DNA of 64,000 nt from Stenocarpella maydis (lineage: Eukaryota > Ascomycota > Sordariomycetes > Diaporthales > Diaporthaceae), in NCBI GenBank assembly GCA_002270565.1, contig NQMI01000048.1:4684-68683 (forward strand). The letters are read 5' to 3'. Position numbers and translations under genes: made by a program. This document shows, piece after piece, positions 22,901-36,968 of the stretch. The notes beneath the pieces are model-generated. The model worked only from the letters and a program-made list of their open reading frames with translations, searched no databases and was not told the DNA's origin. Position 1 is the stretch's first letter. Each line of letters opens with the position of its first letter.

Positions 22901-23779
22901 TGACATGCTGCCATCGGTAACTCGGGTGGTTTTTGCGCTCTCGGGTTGTCTGGTTGATTGCTGGGTGCCGGCTACTGGCTGGCTGGCTGGCTGGCCATGT
23001 CGTCATTTTTTTTCTTTCGGGGAATGTTAGATGGTAGATGAGGGACCTGCGTTCCGGGCCTTAAAAGTATAGATAATACCCACCTAGTATTTCCCGTGCT
23101 TAATACGACTTCCAAAGTACTCTCCGAGCCAGCCGAGTGGGTCGGGGACAGCCTTTCTTAAATATTCCCAGTGTCTCGGGATGTTTTTTTGGGGGGGAAG
23201 GGGGAGGGGGGTCGATACTAGTAAGGTGAGGCATGGATAGGCTTGTAGGGAGAGAACAAGAGGTATGCGTGTGATTTTTTCATCATTTATTTTTATGATA
23301 TGTACAGTTGCAGCAGGGCCCTTGATGAGCCTCGCGCGTGGGCCTCGTATCCGGGGACCCGGTGATGGCTCTTGGATATAAATAACCACCGTCGTGGGAA
23401 CTGTGACTGTGATGGTTGGACGAACGATAATACTACGTAATATCAGCGAAATCATGTAACCTGCAGTTTAGTCACCTTGTTTTGTCGCCACACCGCAGCG
23501 TGTGTGTGTACTACGAAGTTTCCCCCCTCCATCCCCCCCTCCTTTTTCTCTGCCCTTTTTGCTTTCCGCCCACCGGGGAGGGGCAGCGATCTATCTGGAC
23601 TGGTGGTATCGTGTGACCATTGGGCATAGGCGTCATGTGGAAGTGGGTTAATCATGGGGGGGGGGACCGGCGGCGTTATTGGATATAGGTGTTGGGTTGT
23701 GCAATATACTAGTAGTTTCGTCCCGTTGTTAGTTGCAGGCGCAAGTATCCGATCTCCCTGCATTTAGACTGGAGCCTCG

Positions 23780-23783
<4 letters not shown>

Positions 23784-23815
<32 letters not shown>

Positions 23816-23820
23816 TTTTT
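23784..23820. repeat. Poly-T tract
   Basis: More than 35 T residues interrupted once by AA; simple repeat in intergenic DNA, likely length-variable. Confidence 0.85.
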
Positions 23821-26800
23821 TAACCCCCTTTCAACCATCTCGGTGCTGCGATAAGATAAGACGGGAGGATCTGGTAGAGCTCTACGCACGCACTCGCTCA
23901 CTCTTCCACTATACTGTGTAGTACATAGACTACTACTACTGTATATACACCCTCCCCCTCGCACAGCCTCATAAACGCCAGCAGGTCATGACCGCAATCG
24001 ACACGGCTAGCCGCGACACAGATATGCGATACTGCAGAACACGGGGCAGAGAAGGCCAGAGGGCGCAAAAGAGGGGAAGCACAGTTGCCCACCCATGTCA
24101 TCAGCCATCTTTCCTTCTTCCTCTATCAGGGAAGTCAGCAGCTGCGATAAGCAATGGCTGATACCACCTCATTGGCTCGTCGAGCTTGCCTCGTTTTCTC
24201 ACCGTCCGCCTTGGGCAGCCTACTCTCATCGTCATCCCAGCTCGTGCAATAGGCTGCTACACACTACCACAGCTGCCCAGGTGCCCGGGGACCATGCTGC
24301 ATCCCACTATTCAACTCGACGGCGGTCGATTGCAAGTGATGGGGGGACCCGGTGCCGGTGAGGATATCCCCGCTCTCACTTCCGCCCTGGGAGACAGCCC
24401 CTCACCACAGCCCGCCCTCGACGCGCCCTCTGCTGCGCAGCCTCAGCGCGCCTAACTACAACCAGGCTAGGACGGCGTCAACCACACCCAAGCTGCCAAG
24501 TGCGGAGTAGCCTCCATGCGCAAAGTACGGTGCCACAGTGCATATGCCCTTAGGTTATATGTGGATACTACCCTGCATACTGGAAACATTCGTTCCAACG
24601 TCACTTCAACCCCCCCCCTAAAGCGATGCCGACACATCATACCAGTATCTCCACACACCGGCTCCCCGAACCCACGTTGTCCGGGACACCTCGCCTGTGG
24701 ACAAGGTTCGGTCTGGACCAGTCCACCGCCATGACCATGGGCTGGAGAATACCCACACCCCAATGCCAATATCCCAGGGGTGTCAGAGAAATAACAACAA
24801 CAGAGTGCCGCCATCCTTGGCCGCGTAAACCCCCTCCTCATTGTCTGCAATGGTTTAGATGTATAAAGAATGACACTCATCAGGGACGCACGCCGCTGAT
24901 AATTACAAGGGGCCGGGGATGGGAACTGCCGTGACAGTACGGTACGGTACGGTACATAAAAACTACTTGCAGAACGTATCTATATTTCCCTTTCCCCAGG
25001 GACCACCAGCCCTTGACGACACGACGTGCCCCGGGGTCAATCCCTTCGGGGAATTTCAAGCCGCCCGGATCCGATCTCGCGACCGCCTGATCTCTAATGT
25101 GATGTACGCATCTAATATTGCCTCGCCCCCAAACCAACACCCTTTTCTTCCGATGAGCCCAAACTCCACATCCAACCCACCCCCTCAGGCCGAAGGAATA
25201 ACAGCAGCCGCAATCGCATTTCAACCAAAAGGTTGTTGGACTCTGCTCCCTGCTCTGGGCCGAGTTTTTCTCCTCCTCGGCTCCTGGATACTATAAATAG
25301 GGATTGGTAGAGGTCTCTTGGAAATAAAAGACCCGACCAATGCTCCAATCCCGCCCCGCCCCCAAATCAGCCGTCCGGGCGAGGCCCGTGAGGTCCGGCG
25401 CTCAGGAATTGCCGACGGAACGTCAACGTTGATTCGGCCCGACTCAAGGGAAAACCGGGCTGTGCCGTGCACCCAATGCGAAGTACATGTGTAGCAGCAT
25501 CAAGCATCAAGGTAAAGGGGGAAGGGGGAGGAGCAGGCAAACGCATTGGGGCTCAATATATGCAACATCATGGGCAAGGAAAATGTTCTTTTAATAAAAA
25601 AATAATGCTTGGGAGATCCTCCTTGTCTCGGGGGCCCTGGTATCATGAACAATGACTTCTATGGAAAAGGAAAAAACGGGTAAGATGACATGCAGACTTG
25701 ACAGGCTGAAGGGGGGAAAGTGGCCCGATATGCGTTTCCCATGAGGCGATGAGGTGATGTGATGAGTGAAAACAAAAACCATGAAAGAAACGAGGAAATG
25801 AAACCTGTCCATATCCAAGATGCCGAAAACAAAACCTGGCTGCTGTTTCGCTACTGTTCACGCAGCAGTCCCTCTCACCCTTTTCCCCCGGTCCCATGTG
25901 TTGGCCCCAGACCAAGAGTCCCATTGCGACCGGAAATCCAACAAAAACCAATAAGAAAACGTGATCCCTGTCCATCCAAGAAAAAAAAAAAACGGTGATG
26001 CCCTGATTGCCATCCCTTCCTAGCACCCTAGCCGTTCCCCTATTGTTGGCTGTGATGTCTGTTGTGTCCCCCCCCCTTCCCTGGGCGCCGTGCTAAAAAA
26101 AAAAAAAGAAAAAGGAAATACAAGAAAAATGGAGAAACAAAGCTGGCCAAGATGCGAAAACCCAGAAAAGGAAGTTAAGAAAAACTGAACAAATACACCG
26201 TCTCGAATGTGAGAGAGAAACGAAAGATGATATCCCTGATTTTCCCAATGCTGTCCCCGATCCGCCCCACCCCCCCCACCACACCAACAACACCACCACA
26301 ACAAAAAAAAAAAAGAAAGAAAACCCGCCATGTGTTTTGTAGTGACTTGGTCCGAAAAAGTCTTAGTCTCAAGCTCGCGCTGCGTCAGAGAGGGAGGAAA
26401 GGCCGTATCCCTCTTTTCTCTGTCTGACAGGGGTGTCTGTGTGGTTGTGTGGTCGATGCCGGCCGGCTGAAGCAGCATGAAGAAAAGCAACGTTGCTGAT
26501 CGGCGATGGGGTATTCGGAAAAGCACTCATGAGGACCGGACCCGGCGGAACGTCTTTCTGTTGTTTGCCCCGTGCTCCATCCTTCCGGGAAGGAAAACCA
26601 AAAACAAAAAAACAAAAAAAAAACAAAAAGCCAATGGAAAATGATCATGTTCGGAGGCCAAAAAGGATTCCTGAAAACGAGCAAAGAGATGAACAGCAGG
26701 GGGGCCTGGAAAGAAGAAGCCCGTGACCCAGTCTACCACTCCATTAAAAACGCAAGCAGTTTCGCCCCGAGGAGGAGGCAAAAGTAAAGATGTCGAGAAA

Positions 26801-27003
26801 AAAAATAGGGAATTCGTGAGTCGGCATTAGTCCCGCAGGAGCTCTGCAGCTCCTGACCAGTCATCCGCCGGCGGCAGCTCGGCTCGCCTTGGAACTGCTG
26901 GTGCCCGGGGGGGGGCGGAGACGGGGTGTTGATCTGGGGCGCGTGATGCTTCCGTTGGTGGTTGTGTCGGCCGTGCGCACGATGCTGCTGGCTGGCTGGC
27001 TCA

Positions 27004-29033
27004 TCACAGATCGACCTGGCTAGCACGGCGCACCATGTCGATGCTGAGACGGCCGGGCACGACCTCGGGCTGCAGCTCGCTGGCGGCAGCGACGGTGGCC
27101 GCCTCGTTAGCCGCCTCCTCGTCCTTGTCGACCTTCTCGGCGTCCATGCGGCCCCTGGGCTCCGTGAGCTGGAAGCTGAACACGGCCCCGGCCACGGTAA
27201 CCAGCCCGTTGCACCACCAGGCGAGGCCCGAGTACCCGGTCGAGAGCCCCACGGCGTACAGGGCGCCGGTGATGGTCGGTCCGAAGGCGCGGCACAAGCT
27301 CGCCGTCGAGGCTGCGACTCCGTTGATCGTCCCCAGCATCTGCAGCGTCGGCGCCGAGTTCGTCAGCAGGATCGCGTTGCTGGGGTAGGCCATGGACGAG
27401 AACGTGCAGCGCCAGAGCACCGCGGCGTAGACGCCCACCATGCGCAGGTTGTCGGGCAGGAGGACGAGGTACGGCGTGAAGAAGTACAGGAAGAAGTAGG
27501 CCGTGGCGAGGATTCGGAAGAGGTGGAGAGTGCCGATACGCTTCACGACGAACGGGAAGAGGATGACGGTGGCGAAGAGCTGGTAAATCCCCTGGACGGA
27601 CAGGATCAGGCCGATCGTCTTCTGGTCCATGTCGAACCCATCCACAAACTTGAACGGCAAGGAGATGGGCTGTGGCTCCCTCGGCGTCGGCGAGCTGAGG
27701 AATACTGGGAAAAGCTGGTCGAAAGCCATGGTGTGGCTAGAAAAGACTGTTAGCTGCCAGCGAACAACCTGCGGTGCTCCCGGGGCCACCTACAATGCCA
27801 GAATCCCATACGACACAATGTTCATGATGACCGGCCTCGTGAAAGCGTCCCTGGCGGGGGTGCTGCCCTTTTCTGTCCTCTCGTCCGATGCCCGCAGGCG
27901 GTCGTCGACCACGTCCGCATCGAGCAGCGGCTGCGCCTCCATGTCTGCCGCGGGTGTCGAGGAGAGCACCGGCGAGTTCTCTGTGGTTCGGTAGTCCGGC
28001 AGGCTCTCATGGCCGCCGAGCAGCGACGAGGTCTCGGAAGCATTGTCGTCCTTCGTTTCCTCGCGCTTCCGCGAGAAGTACTGCGCGATGGATCTGCCAA
28101 GGGCGAGTCCCGGGTCGTGGCGGCTCTTCTTGTCGGCGTGCGTTTCCTCGAGGAACAAGATCCCGATGACGACGCCAAAGACGCAGGTTGCCGCACTGAA
28201 GAGATTCGGCAGCAGATAGGGGTATTTCTCCCAGATCGTCCCCGCCGGGAAGAGATTCGGCATGTTGATGCAAGGCCGCGCGAGGTTCCCGCCAATCATC
28301 GGCCCAGCGATAGATCCTAGGCACCAGACCAGCGGCATGATCGTATACGCACGGGCTAATCGATATCAGTCTTGGGGAGTCGGTTCATCATCGGGACATG
28401 AAGATTTATTGCCAACTCACGCTGATGTTCCTTGACAGTCACAAGCTCGGCCACGGTCGTCTGCAGAACGCCAATGTTGCTTCGGAGCGAGTCAGTCTCT
28501 TGTTCCTTTGGCTCGGGGCGCGGTAGCTGAACTTACCCGTTCAACAGGCCGCCCAGGGCCCTCGCCATGAGCGCCACCCAGATGTTGGGCGCGAATCCGA
28601 ATATCAGAACGCTGATGGCCGTGCCGGCCAGACCGGAAAGCAGGACCGGCTTTCGACCAATCTTGTCGCTGAGCCGTCCCCATAGCATGCCCGTCGAGAA
28701 CTCGGCAAAGGTGAAAGCCGAGGTCACCATTCCAGCGTAAAAGGATATGTCCTTCTCGTTGACGCCGAAATCCCGTACCATGTAGTAGATATATGGGAAT
28801 ATCGACATAAAGGCTATGGGCTCGCAAATCCGGCACATGGCTGGTTCCCCCTCCTTGTCAGTACAGAATGCTCAACACCGCGGCAACAAGCAGGGCTGCT
28901 CCCGCCTCCACGCACGGGGGCTGGGCGCAGGCTAGGCATTAAACGTACCAAGGACGAGCATCTGTCTAGAGGGGAAAGCAGGCTTGGGCTTCATGGCCCG
29001 GCGGCCTGGGACGCTTCGACGCATAGAGGCCAT
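27004..29033 (-). CDS. Major facilitator superfamily transporter (ZIFL/TetA-like)
   Basis: Five exons on the - strand: 29033-28949, 28840-28537, 28479-28421, 28355-27794, 27736-27004. All phases close to give 580 residues; introns are 108, 57, 65 and 57 bp with GT...AG borders. The joined protein reads MLVLAMCRICEPIAF, the MFS motif GRLSDKIGRKP (about 83-93), an NGNIGVLQTTVAELV segment rebuilt across the third exon, then IMPLVWCLGSIAGPMIGG (TM5, motif C-like), a long acidic/serine-rich central loop (about 220-300) and a second half with FHTMAFDQLFPVFL. The tail after about 540 is hydrophilic. It should be a 12-helix proton-linked membrane transporter, resembling fungal YCR023C/zinc-induced-facilitator-like proteins. 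The substrate is not deducible. No neighbour suggests a pathway. Confidence 0.88.
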
Positions 29034-32000
29034 CTCTGCACTTCTCACTGCGCTTGTGGTGTTATTGTTCGTGGTTCATCCGTTAGGATGTGTCCTCAAG
29101 GGTAGTGTCTATCTTGGGATTCCGAAGGGGGAGCGGTACGACGCCGAGGCTACTGAGTGATGGGAACATATAATGTCTCTCAGAGCTCGGCCAACGGTGC
29201 TAGTTCGCCTCGTCCGTGCCAAACCGGGCGAGCCTCGTGTAACGGAAACAGGTTGGATCACGACCACGGGTCGTGGGATAGGTGAGATAATGTGGCCGTG
29301 GAGCCGCAAGTCTATGCAATAGGAAGCGTTTGTGGGTGATTCTAGATGCTCCAATACTGGCACGGGGGTGGTGCAATGCCAACACGGAACAGCGGGAGCA
29401 GGGCGCTGTATGGTGGTTTTCGAACTTGGACGCACAAGAATTATGAGAGGGGGATCTTGGGACAGCGATAACGCAAGACAGGAGAAGAGGCAGCGTAATA
29501 AGTATGCGGAGGGGGAGGGTCGAGATATGTATGGCACAAGGGGAGGGAGGCCGGGCGGCGGTACATGAGTACATCGCGCCCGTCAGACACGACGAACAGG
29601 ACAGGGATACGTAGCAAGAAACACTTTCTTTTCTCGGGAAATATCCAGAAGGAAATGAAACAGGCGGTGACTGAGAAGGCTCAGCATAACGGACAACGCG
29701 GCGAGCGATCACCCTCCCGGGGAACAGGCTTTACATTTGCGAGGCCTGGCACAGCCAGGGAGCCAGCAGGTTGGCGATGGGGGAACGCTCCAGGATGATG
29801 GACACTGACAGGGAAGGCTGGGACATGGTGTGGACACGGTGAAGGGACTGTGAGTGACAAGGGCAGAAAAGCAGTGTGTGGATAGTGTGGGACCATTCCC
29901 ATAGCCGTGGTTTCGTACCTGTTCAGCTCATGAGTTTGTCCCCTGCCCGCCAGAGAGTGCCATGGCATCTATTGCCAGTCCAGCACCAAGACCGGGGCCG
30001 GGATTGGCTGCACAAGAGCTTCTCCAGAGCTCCATGACCTCCTCTCCGGGGGGGGGGGGGTGCGAGCGAGCGAAGGTCGGAACATTGGAGACTGGCGCAG
30101 GAGCGAGAAGTAGTGTGCGTGTGTGCGTGTGGGCGTGCGTTACGCGGTGCTGTTCTCTCAGGGAAAATTTGCATCTGCTGCCCTATGGTGGGACTGGACT
30201 TTGGATTGACTTTTTGGATGGGTGGGCCCATGTCGTTTCTAATGAAGAGGATCTGGATCCCCAAGAACCCTCTCCCCTGTCCAAAACGTGATGCAGGCTG
30301 CTGGGATACCCAGTCCGTCATCATCCCTTTCGCTGCATAACGCTACCAAGGTGACGTTGAGCGGGCTCCAGAAATAGGTACCTCGAGAATACCAGCCGTG
30401 ACTTTCACCGCCCATGCATCACGGGACGGTTTGATGCACTTATGGAGAAGAGCCGGGCCGTGGCTACCCAATCCTCGAGCTGTGAGATGGCCATCCATCA
30501 CTTCATCACGAGGCAGTTTCTAGCGCTGCTTCTCTGGGAGCAATTCCCCTGATTGGAATGCTGCTCAAGTTTCCGATCCACCCCGATTCCATTAGTTCTC
30601 ATTGCCAGCCCGTAACAAGGTTGCTGCTTCATTTTTTATCTTTACTTTTCCTCCCAACCACCTCACAGGCCGGTGAGCGTGGCCAACGGTCCACGGCAGC
30701 GCCCTGGTTGGGATAGGCGCGCATGCTGACATGACACGGGAGCCACGGCTGGCCAAGGCCGGGTGAGGCGTGGAGTCGATCCCGTCCACCTCTGCCAGCG
30801 CCAGCACACCGGAGCCGCAGGTTTGCAAGGATCCAAGGTCAGTCTGTCGAGCTGACTGACTTGGCTGGTGACGTGGACTGGCGGTTGTAACCTCGCACGT
30901 TTTTGTCCTGCCGCTGGACGGAACCGGGCGGGCGTTGTGAGGTTAGCAGCTGCCCGGCGATCGACCCGACCGTGGGCTTACAGGATATCGATAGGTCGGC
31001 GCAGGTACAGATGCGGATACGTAGGATGGGGGTCGGAGGTTGACAGCGTCGCGCTAGTCTGGTTTGTGCGACAAGGCGTTGGCATGACAGCTAGAAATGG
31101 TGATGTCTCTGCCAATCTGGGATTCTGCGACATACGGACATGGGCGGATGGCCGCAAGCAGCAGCCCGGGCCGCGGGGCCACAAGAAAAGTACACAGCTT
31201 CTCTACGTGCAGCATGTGCTGCGGCGAGGTTGGCACACAGTATGCGTGCCCTTCCCAGTGTGCGCGGCATGAGGCTCATGTCTTTGATCCTTCCTGCGAT
31301 AAAAACACCTGTGCTCCTTGCCCTGGGGCTGCACACGCGTTGGGGAAGAAAAAAAAAAAAAACGCCCCGTCAAAGTGACGAGTCTAACAGCTGAGGTGGG
31401 TCCTGGCCTTATGAAGCAAAAGTGGACCTTGTTAGGTGACCACTGCACTGAGACCAGGCTCAGGACGGGGACAGGGGAGCGAGCAAGGTGAGCGAACGAA
31501 GCTGACCTGAACCGTAGCTATTGCATCTCGGTCAAGTCCTTGGTTCCTCAGACGTAGAGCGGTGAGGCGGTGCGATCAACAACGCGCCATACATGTGTGG
31601 CCAAGCGGAATGTTGCCCATTAATGGCGAAGCTTATCAAAGAAACGGACAGAGGCTATCGGATCTGTCGTGCCAATCGGACGGTATGCTTCTCGAGATCG
31701 GGCTGATGGGAGCCGCCGGAACACCGGGGGCATCAGGATGTCGGAAAGACCGCCTCAGCCCTGTCCACGTTTTGTAGGCCAAACTTTAAGCAGGTGCCCC
31801 ATCGACCTCAGTGACTCGATGCCTGGACAGTCTCGTGCCCGGACTCGGATAGCCCGTGTGCAGGTTGGAATGCACAGCACATGCTGTACGTTGAAAGATG
31901 CCTCCGTGACCGATGGGTCCTCGGACGAGATCAAGGAGAATGACTTGCATACCGAGGAGGATATCAAGGCGGTTCGATCCTCTGGCACAAGCACGACGAT

Positions 32001-34540
32001 AACGAGGCAGGTACTCGTGTATCTAGGCTGCAGCCCACATCATGCAGTGCGATGTCAGAAGCGGTGGTGTCTTTTACAGCTGATGCCGAGCCGTCTTCCG
32101 TGCCCTCTGTGGCGCAGCAGGGAGCCGCGAAGCTCAGGTTGTACTGTACGCCTGGGTCCCCGAAAGCCAGTGCTCCGGTTCGCTCCAGAACCTCCCGCAG
32201 CCTGCTCACGTCAGCCGGGCACCGCTACCGTCAATCGCGTGCCGTGCCGTGCGTAGTTCGGGGCGTGATGTTTCCCAGTCCGCGACTTTGACTCATGACG
32301 GTCACTTGTTGTCAGCGTGATCTCAGTCGTGCAGGGCACAGCTGTAGACAGCCGTGCCCGACGAGAGCTTGGTGTGGTACGATGACGCCGATTTGATGGA
32401 GGTTGTAACCCGATGCGCTGCGCCTGCCTGGCCACAGGTGAAGATGCGCCTGCGGACAGGATCTCGGTGGCAAGCTCGGAACCTAGTGCGACTCTCTTGA
32501 CACTCTGGCTCAATCAAGCTCACTCCGTACTCGTGGGGCTCGCCGTTGTCTCAAAGCAGCAAGGTCGTGCTCTCGGCTGCAGAATCCGGCCGCTCGTGAC
32601 TTTGCACGGGCCCGCGCAAGCTGTAATTGAGCGGTGACTGTGGGAAAGCACCCGCCGTCCGGATCCGCCTGGTATCACGAAAAATCACACATCGACGATA
32701 TCTGGGAGACACAGAGTGGCATCTGTATCCCGGCTCAGGTAGCCGGCTGCAACAGCGTTGAACCACGGCGGAGTGACCAATAGAAGAAGCCTGGCAGCCC
32801 CTGCTGGCGGGCGAAACAGGAGCCGCCGACGCGGTCACAACATCGTCCGACAAGTTCGTAGTCGGGCAATGGAAGCCCGTGGTACAGAAAAACCGGGTCA
32901 GAGAATCTCGTCTGCCTCGGAAAGCCTCACCGAGGCGGGTACCACACACATATGCGGTGGCTGGTCACGGGTGTCGCGTCGCCTTGTAGCCCTGTCGAGA
33001 ATCCGGCCTGGTGTTCTGATCAACCACCAAGCCGCCGAGGGCGTACGGTCCACGCGCACAAGGGCACAGCCACCTCTGAGGAAGAGGTGAGGCGGCGGTG
33101 ATTCCGAAGGCGACAAGAATCGACGTCAGATACTCATGAGCCGCATTGTGCCCGCACCGGCGTTATTGGCGTCATCGAGTCTCTTCCAAATTTACAAGGT
33201 GGGCTCGTTACGCGCCCCGGCTCGGTGAGGGCAGTGATTTCTGGGGAATCGGAGAAGCCGTCGGGGCCAGGAGGCTGTCACGAAAGGCCACAGTGCTCAC
33301 GGCGCGTGCGGGGGCCACATGGTGTAGTAGTGTATAGTGTCAGAGTGTACATACTAGTAGTGTCTGTGAGGATGACCCACCCGGAGAAGCCCCGGCGGCG
33401 AGCGCAGCGCAGGGCAGAGAAGGACATGGCCGGGCAGCGAAGCGAGAGGCATCCTGGGCAGTGTTGGTGGGTAGGCAAGCTCGCGTGGCAAGGCCAGCAG
33501 GGCCATTTATGTGGAGATAGCCCCGGGCTGGAAACAAAATGGAAGCAATGGAAGCTGTGGAACGCGTCGAAGGAATCCTCTGGGGGCTGGTCCCTGCACC
33601 AAGACATAGCGCCTGGCTGGGGCGGAGATGAGGATTCGTGTCAAATCTTTTTTGATCCTCCCAGACTTAGATTTCAGGGTGGGCTCCGCGCGCCTGCAGA
33701 TCCAATCTGAGTACACTACCAAGCATCGCCCGAGGCGGAGCGTTGCTGCTTGCTCGTTGGCTGCGTGTCCCGTCTCAGGCGTCTACCGAGTACTGCGTGA
33801 TGTAGAACACGTGGTGCATGTCGTTGGGATGGGACGGGGACCGGATGATGGATCGCAGTCTCTGATCGTCGCCGACCGACCGATAGCACGCGGAGGCGGT
33901 CAGGCAGCCTCGGTTTCGCGGGCGGGCGTGGATGAAGCTTCCCAAGCATCACGGGCCGGGTGATATCAAGGCTGGCTGGCCATCCAGGTGGAGGGACGGA
34001 GAGAGAGAGGGACACACAGAGAGACAAATGGCGGTGTTGGGAGAGGCAGCTCAGAACCAGTCAAATCAGGTCTCGAAAGTTGTCGCTGGGCCATGGAAGA
34101 CCCCTGTCGGCACTCGAGACAAGCGCTTCCATGCTCGCTGGTTGGCTCCGCGATGTCCTCTATCACGCGACTGCCGGGTCCCGGAAGGGAAGCCGAGCGA
34201 GAGGGCATGCCCGGATGCGAAGGTACCTGGCAGGTACCTGCCTCGGGTCACTCGCTCGCTCACCACACACACACACACACACGCGGCCAGCCGGCCAGCC
34301 AGCCCACCCGACAACCATGGGGATCCCTGGATCCCTGTGAACCTTATGAACCCTGCGAACCTCGCGAACCTTGGACAGAGAGAGGATCCCATGCCGTAGA
34401 GTTTCGGTCGTGGTTGCCCGAGCTGAGTTGCAGGGCCCAACGTCATGCTCACCCACGCCGCTAGCGCACCCAGGTCGATAAGGCTGGCTTTTGGTTTCCT
34501 GGGTTGGTATTCCGGCCAGGCACCTGGCCATATAGATCGA

Positions 34541-34588
34541 TGCCATGCCATGCCATGCCATGCCATGCCATGCCATGCCATGCGTGCC

Positions 34589-34619
<31 letters not shown>
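34541..34619. repeat. (TGCCA)8 followed by (CCAG)n
   Basis: Eight TGCCA units (34541-34580), a short break, then about seven CCAG units (34592-34619). Two different short arrays lie side by side. Confidence 0.9.
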
Positions 34620-36884
34620 TAATGGACTTGTGTGCTGCATGTCTGTGTAACAATAAGAACGGATGAGTAAGTGAAGAATGAAGGTAATGTACGTACCGTG
34701 GTACTGCACCCTACCCGCGCCATGCCACTCACCTCAGCGCCGAACAGAGGACAAATTTCCATAACCGGGTGCAGTGGCATCGACCCTCGGGAACCAAGAA
34801 GCCACCACGAAATTCACCAAGCCGGGGCCGGAACAGAGCCGAGCCGGCTTTCCAAATCCCTGGACGGCACCTTGGTGGTCGTGGTGGCAGCAGCATCATG
34901 CCCTCTGATGCGTCGCGTGCTGCGTGCTATATATCGGGGAAAAAAATTCGGCCGTTGGAGCGAGTGCGACCGGCTGCGCGCCCTTGGACGACGGCCTCGG
35001 CATGTGGGTTGGGGAGGGGGGAGGGTGTTGCTAAGCTGTTTCCGGTCACGATGGCGACTGTGGAAACCCAAGGCAGGACAGGACGCCTCTCTGAAGTTTA
35101 TTCCGAGACGTTGGCCGGTCCGAGTCCGCGAGTGTGAGATCTGAGGCCCGAGGTGCCACTGACAGAGCAGAGCCAGTTTCAAGTCCGGGGAGCCAGGCCG
35201 AGAGTCAAGATGAGAAATGGAGAAACATGTATCATGTACCTAGCATGTAGGCCTCTGTATGACTTGCAGGTGAGGGCTGAGGGCTGAGGTCCGAGAGCCC
35301 CGATGTTATTATTGTCATGGGCCGCGTGGGCGTCCAATTGGCCAATGGGCGGCAATCCGCCATACCCAAACCGGCACTGACTACTGTCTACAGCACTATA
35401 TGGTGTTGTGTATCTCGACTATGTACCTAGGTATGTTACCATGTAGGCAGTGTCTATATATGCTTATACATGTTATATATATATACTCTCATTCAGTTCT
35501 TGCTGCTGCACATGTATACCCCTATATGTTCATATTAATAATTTCCTTGTACTTGCTGCCGCATGTAGCATTACGTATAGTCTAGCGCAGTAAGGGCCGG
35601 TAGTTGTCAAGTGTACCTAGGTACTCTGATGATGGGCTAGCTTTCTTCCAGTCTTTTCCTCTAGGGACAATCTCGGCCGTTGAAGGTTCCTGCGAGAAGC
35701 AAGAGGGCAAGGCGAGGCCACGGCCCAGCCCAGCCCAGCCCAGCCCAGCCTAGCCTAGCTTTATTAAGCGAGGGGAGCTGGGAGGAGTGCTACTGTATCC
35801 TTTGGGGGCGGGGGAGGGGTGCAGGCAGAGTTTGGATTATTTGGTGGGTTATTCGGTACATACTATATACGGATACCTGGTTGCAAGTACACCCTAAGTC
35901 GCCCAACTATTATAGTTCACACTATTTGCATGTCTTATTAAATATGCAGATAAGGCGATCTCCACACGGCAGAAAGCCAGCCGTTGGCCACGTTTTCTTC
36001 AGGGAAAGAGCCGAATGGCCGGGACGTCTGGGACGTTCCCCGCCCACGCTACTATGGCAGCTGCAGCTGCAGGCCGCCCTACGGAAGTCGCCTGTCGCCT
36101 GGCTCAGTGTTGCATCGTGCAAGGTACGAGGGTCTTGTAGGGTTCAGGGGGGTGGTTGTGGCGTCGAGGGCAGCCAGGGTTGCGCAGGTAGTGTAGTGTA
36201 CCTCCGTACCCGTCCACCTTTCCTGGCCTGCTGGTGTGGGCAAAGTGTGGCAGGGCAGCGTTGGACAGAGGTGGCGCGCGAACTGCCCCCTTCCTTAGTG
36301 TAAAAGGGGGTGGGTCCCCCTTCGCGCTCGTACCCGTACCCTCGTCCAGGAGCGCCCGTGCTTTTTTTCCCAGTTCCTCCCACCTTCCAGGGCTCTTGCC
36401 ATTTGCGGCCAGCCGGGTCTGTTGGGCTCTGCTGGGCCGGCTTCGGGCCCACCCAATCAGAGGAAGCAGCCCGTCAACATCTTGGTGAGGAGGGGGACGA
36501 AGGGGGGGATCGGGGGCGTCGGGGTGGCTCGGATCCCTTTTCCTGGTCCCCGTCTCCTGTTTCAAGTCGCACGTGCGAATATCTGTCGCATGTCTTTTCT
36601 TTTGCCTCGTAGTATGCGGAGTACATAGTAGTGCCTGTACGTATCGCCGCGTTGTATCATGTCTGCTCGAGAGGAGAGGCTACATAGTCTACAGCCACGG
36701 TATACGAGGACGTAATCAGCGCAAGCAACCAGCCAAACCCATTCATCCCCTTTCGTTTCTCCAGACAATCCGCGCAGCTGCGAAGTGGGCATCAGGGGAT
36801 CGGAGGGGTGGGGGGTGCGAAGTTAGAGTTTGGCCAAATTAGTGTAGATTTTCGCCTCAAAAAGTCTCAATGTCACGGCGGTTC

Positions 36885-36968
36885 CTGGTGCTGGTGCTGG
36901 TGCTGGTGCTGGTGCTGGTGCTGGTGCTGGTGCTGGTGCCGGTGCCGGTGCCGGTGCCGGTGCTGGTG
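36885..36968. repeat. CTGGTG hexanucleotide array (14 units)
   Basis: Fourteen CTGGTG/CCGGTG units. Read on + they spell Leu-Val repeats, on - His-Gln repeats, inside otherwise unremarkable DNA; no gene is called from them. Confidence 0.9.

Larger units (their letters stand above)
17111..27003. other. 10-kb gene-free stretch with microsatellites
   Basis: I find no frame with a recognisable domain on either strand. It holds GT repeats (17275-17315), TGACAGGG tandem copies (17140-17158), GTTGCA repeats (19786-19816), a (CA)n tract (19903-19928), a CTG-rich stretch (20222-20261), TACGGTACGG copies (24937-24957), a poly-T run (23784-23820), several A-rich runs, and TACCTAGGTA-like words at many sites. 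Frames around 19.9-21.3 kb read as Ser/Pro/Arg/His-rich shadows on both strands. An untranslated RNA or a very long regulatory region cannot be excluded. Confidence 0.5.

Noticed and set aside
27035..27753. + strand frames opposite the MFS gene
   Set aside because: Antisense shadows; the - strand has MFS motifs and phase-consistent introns.
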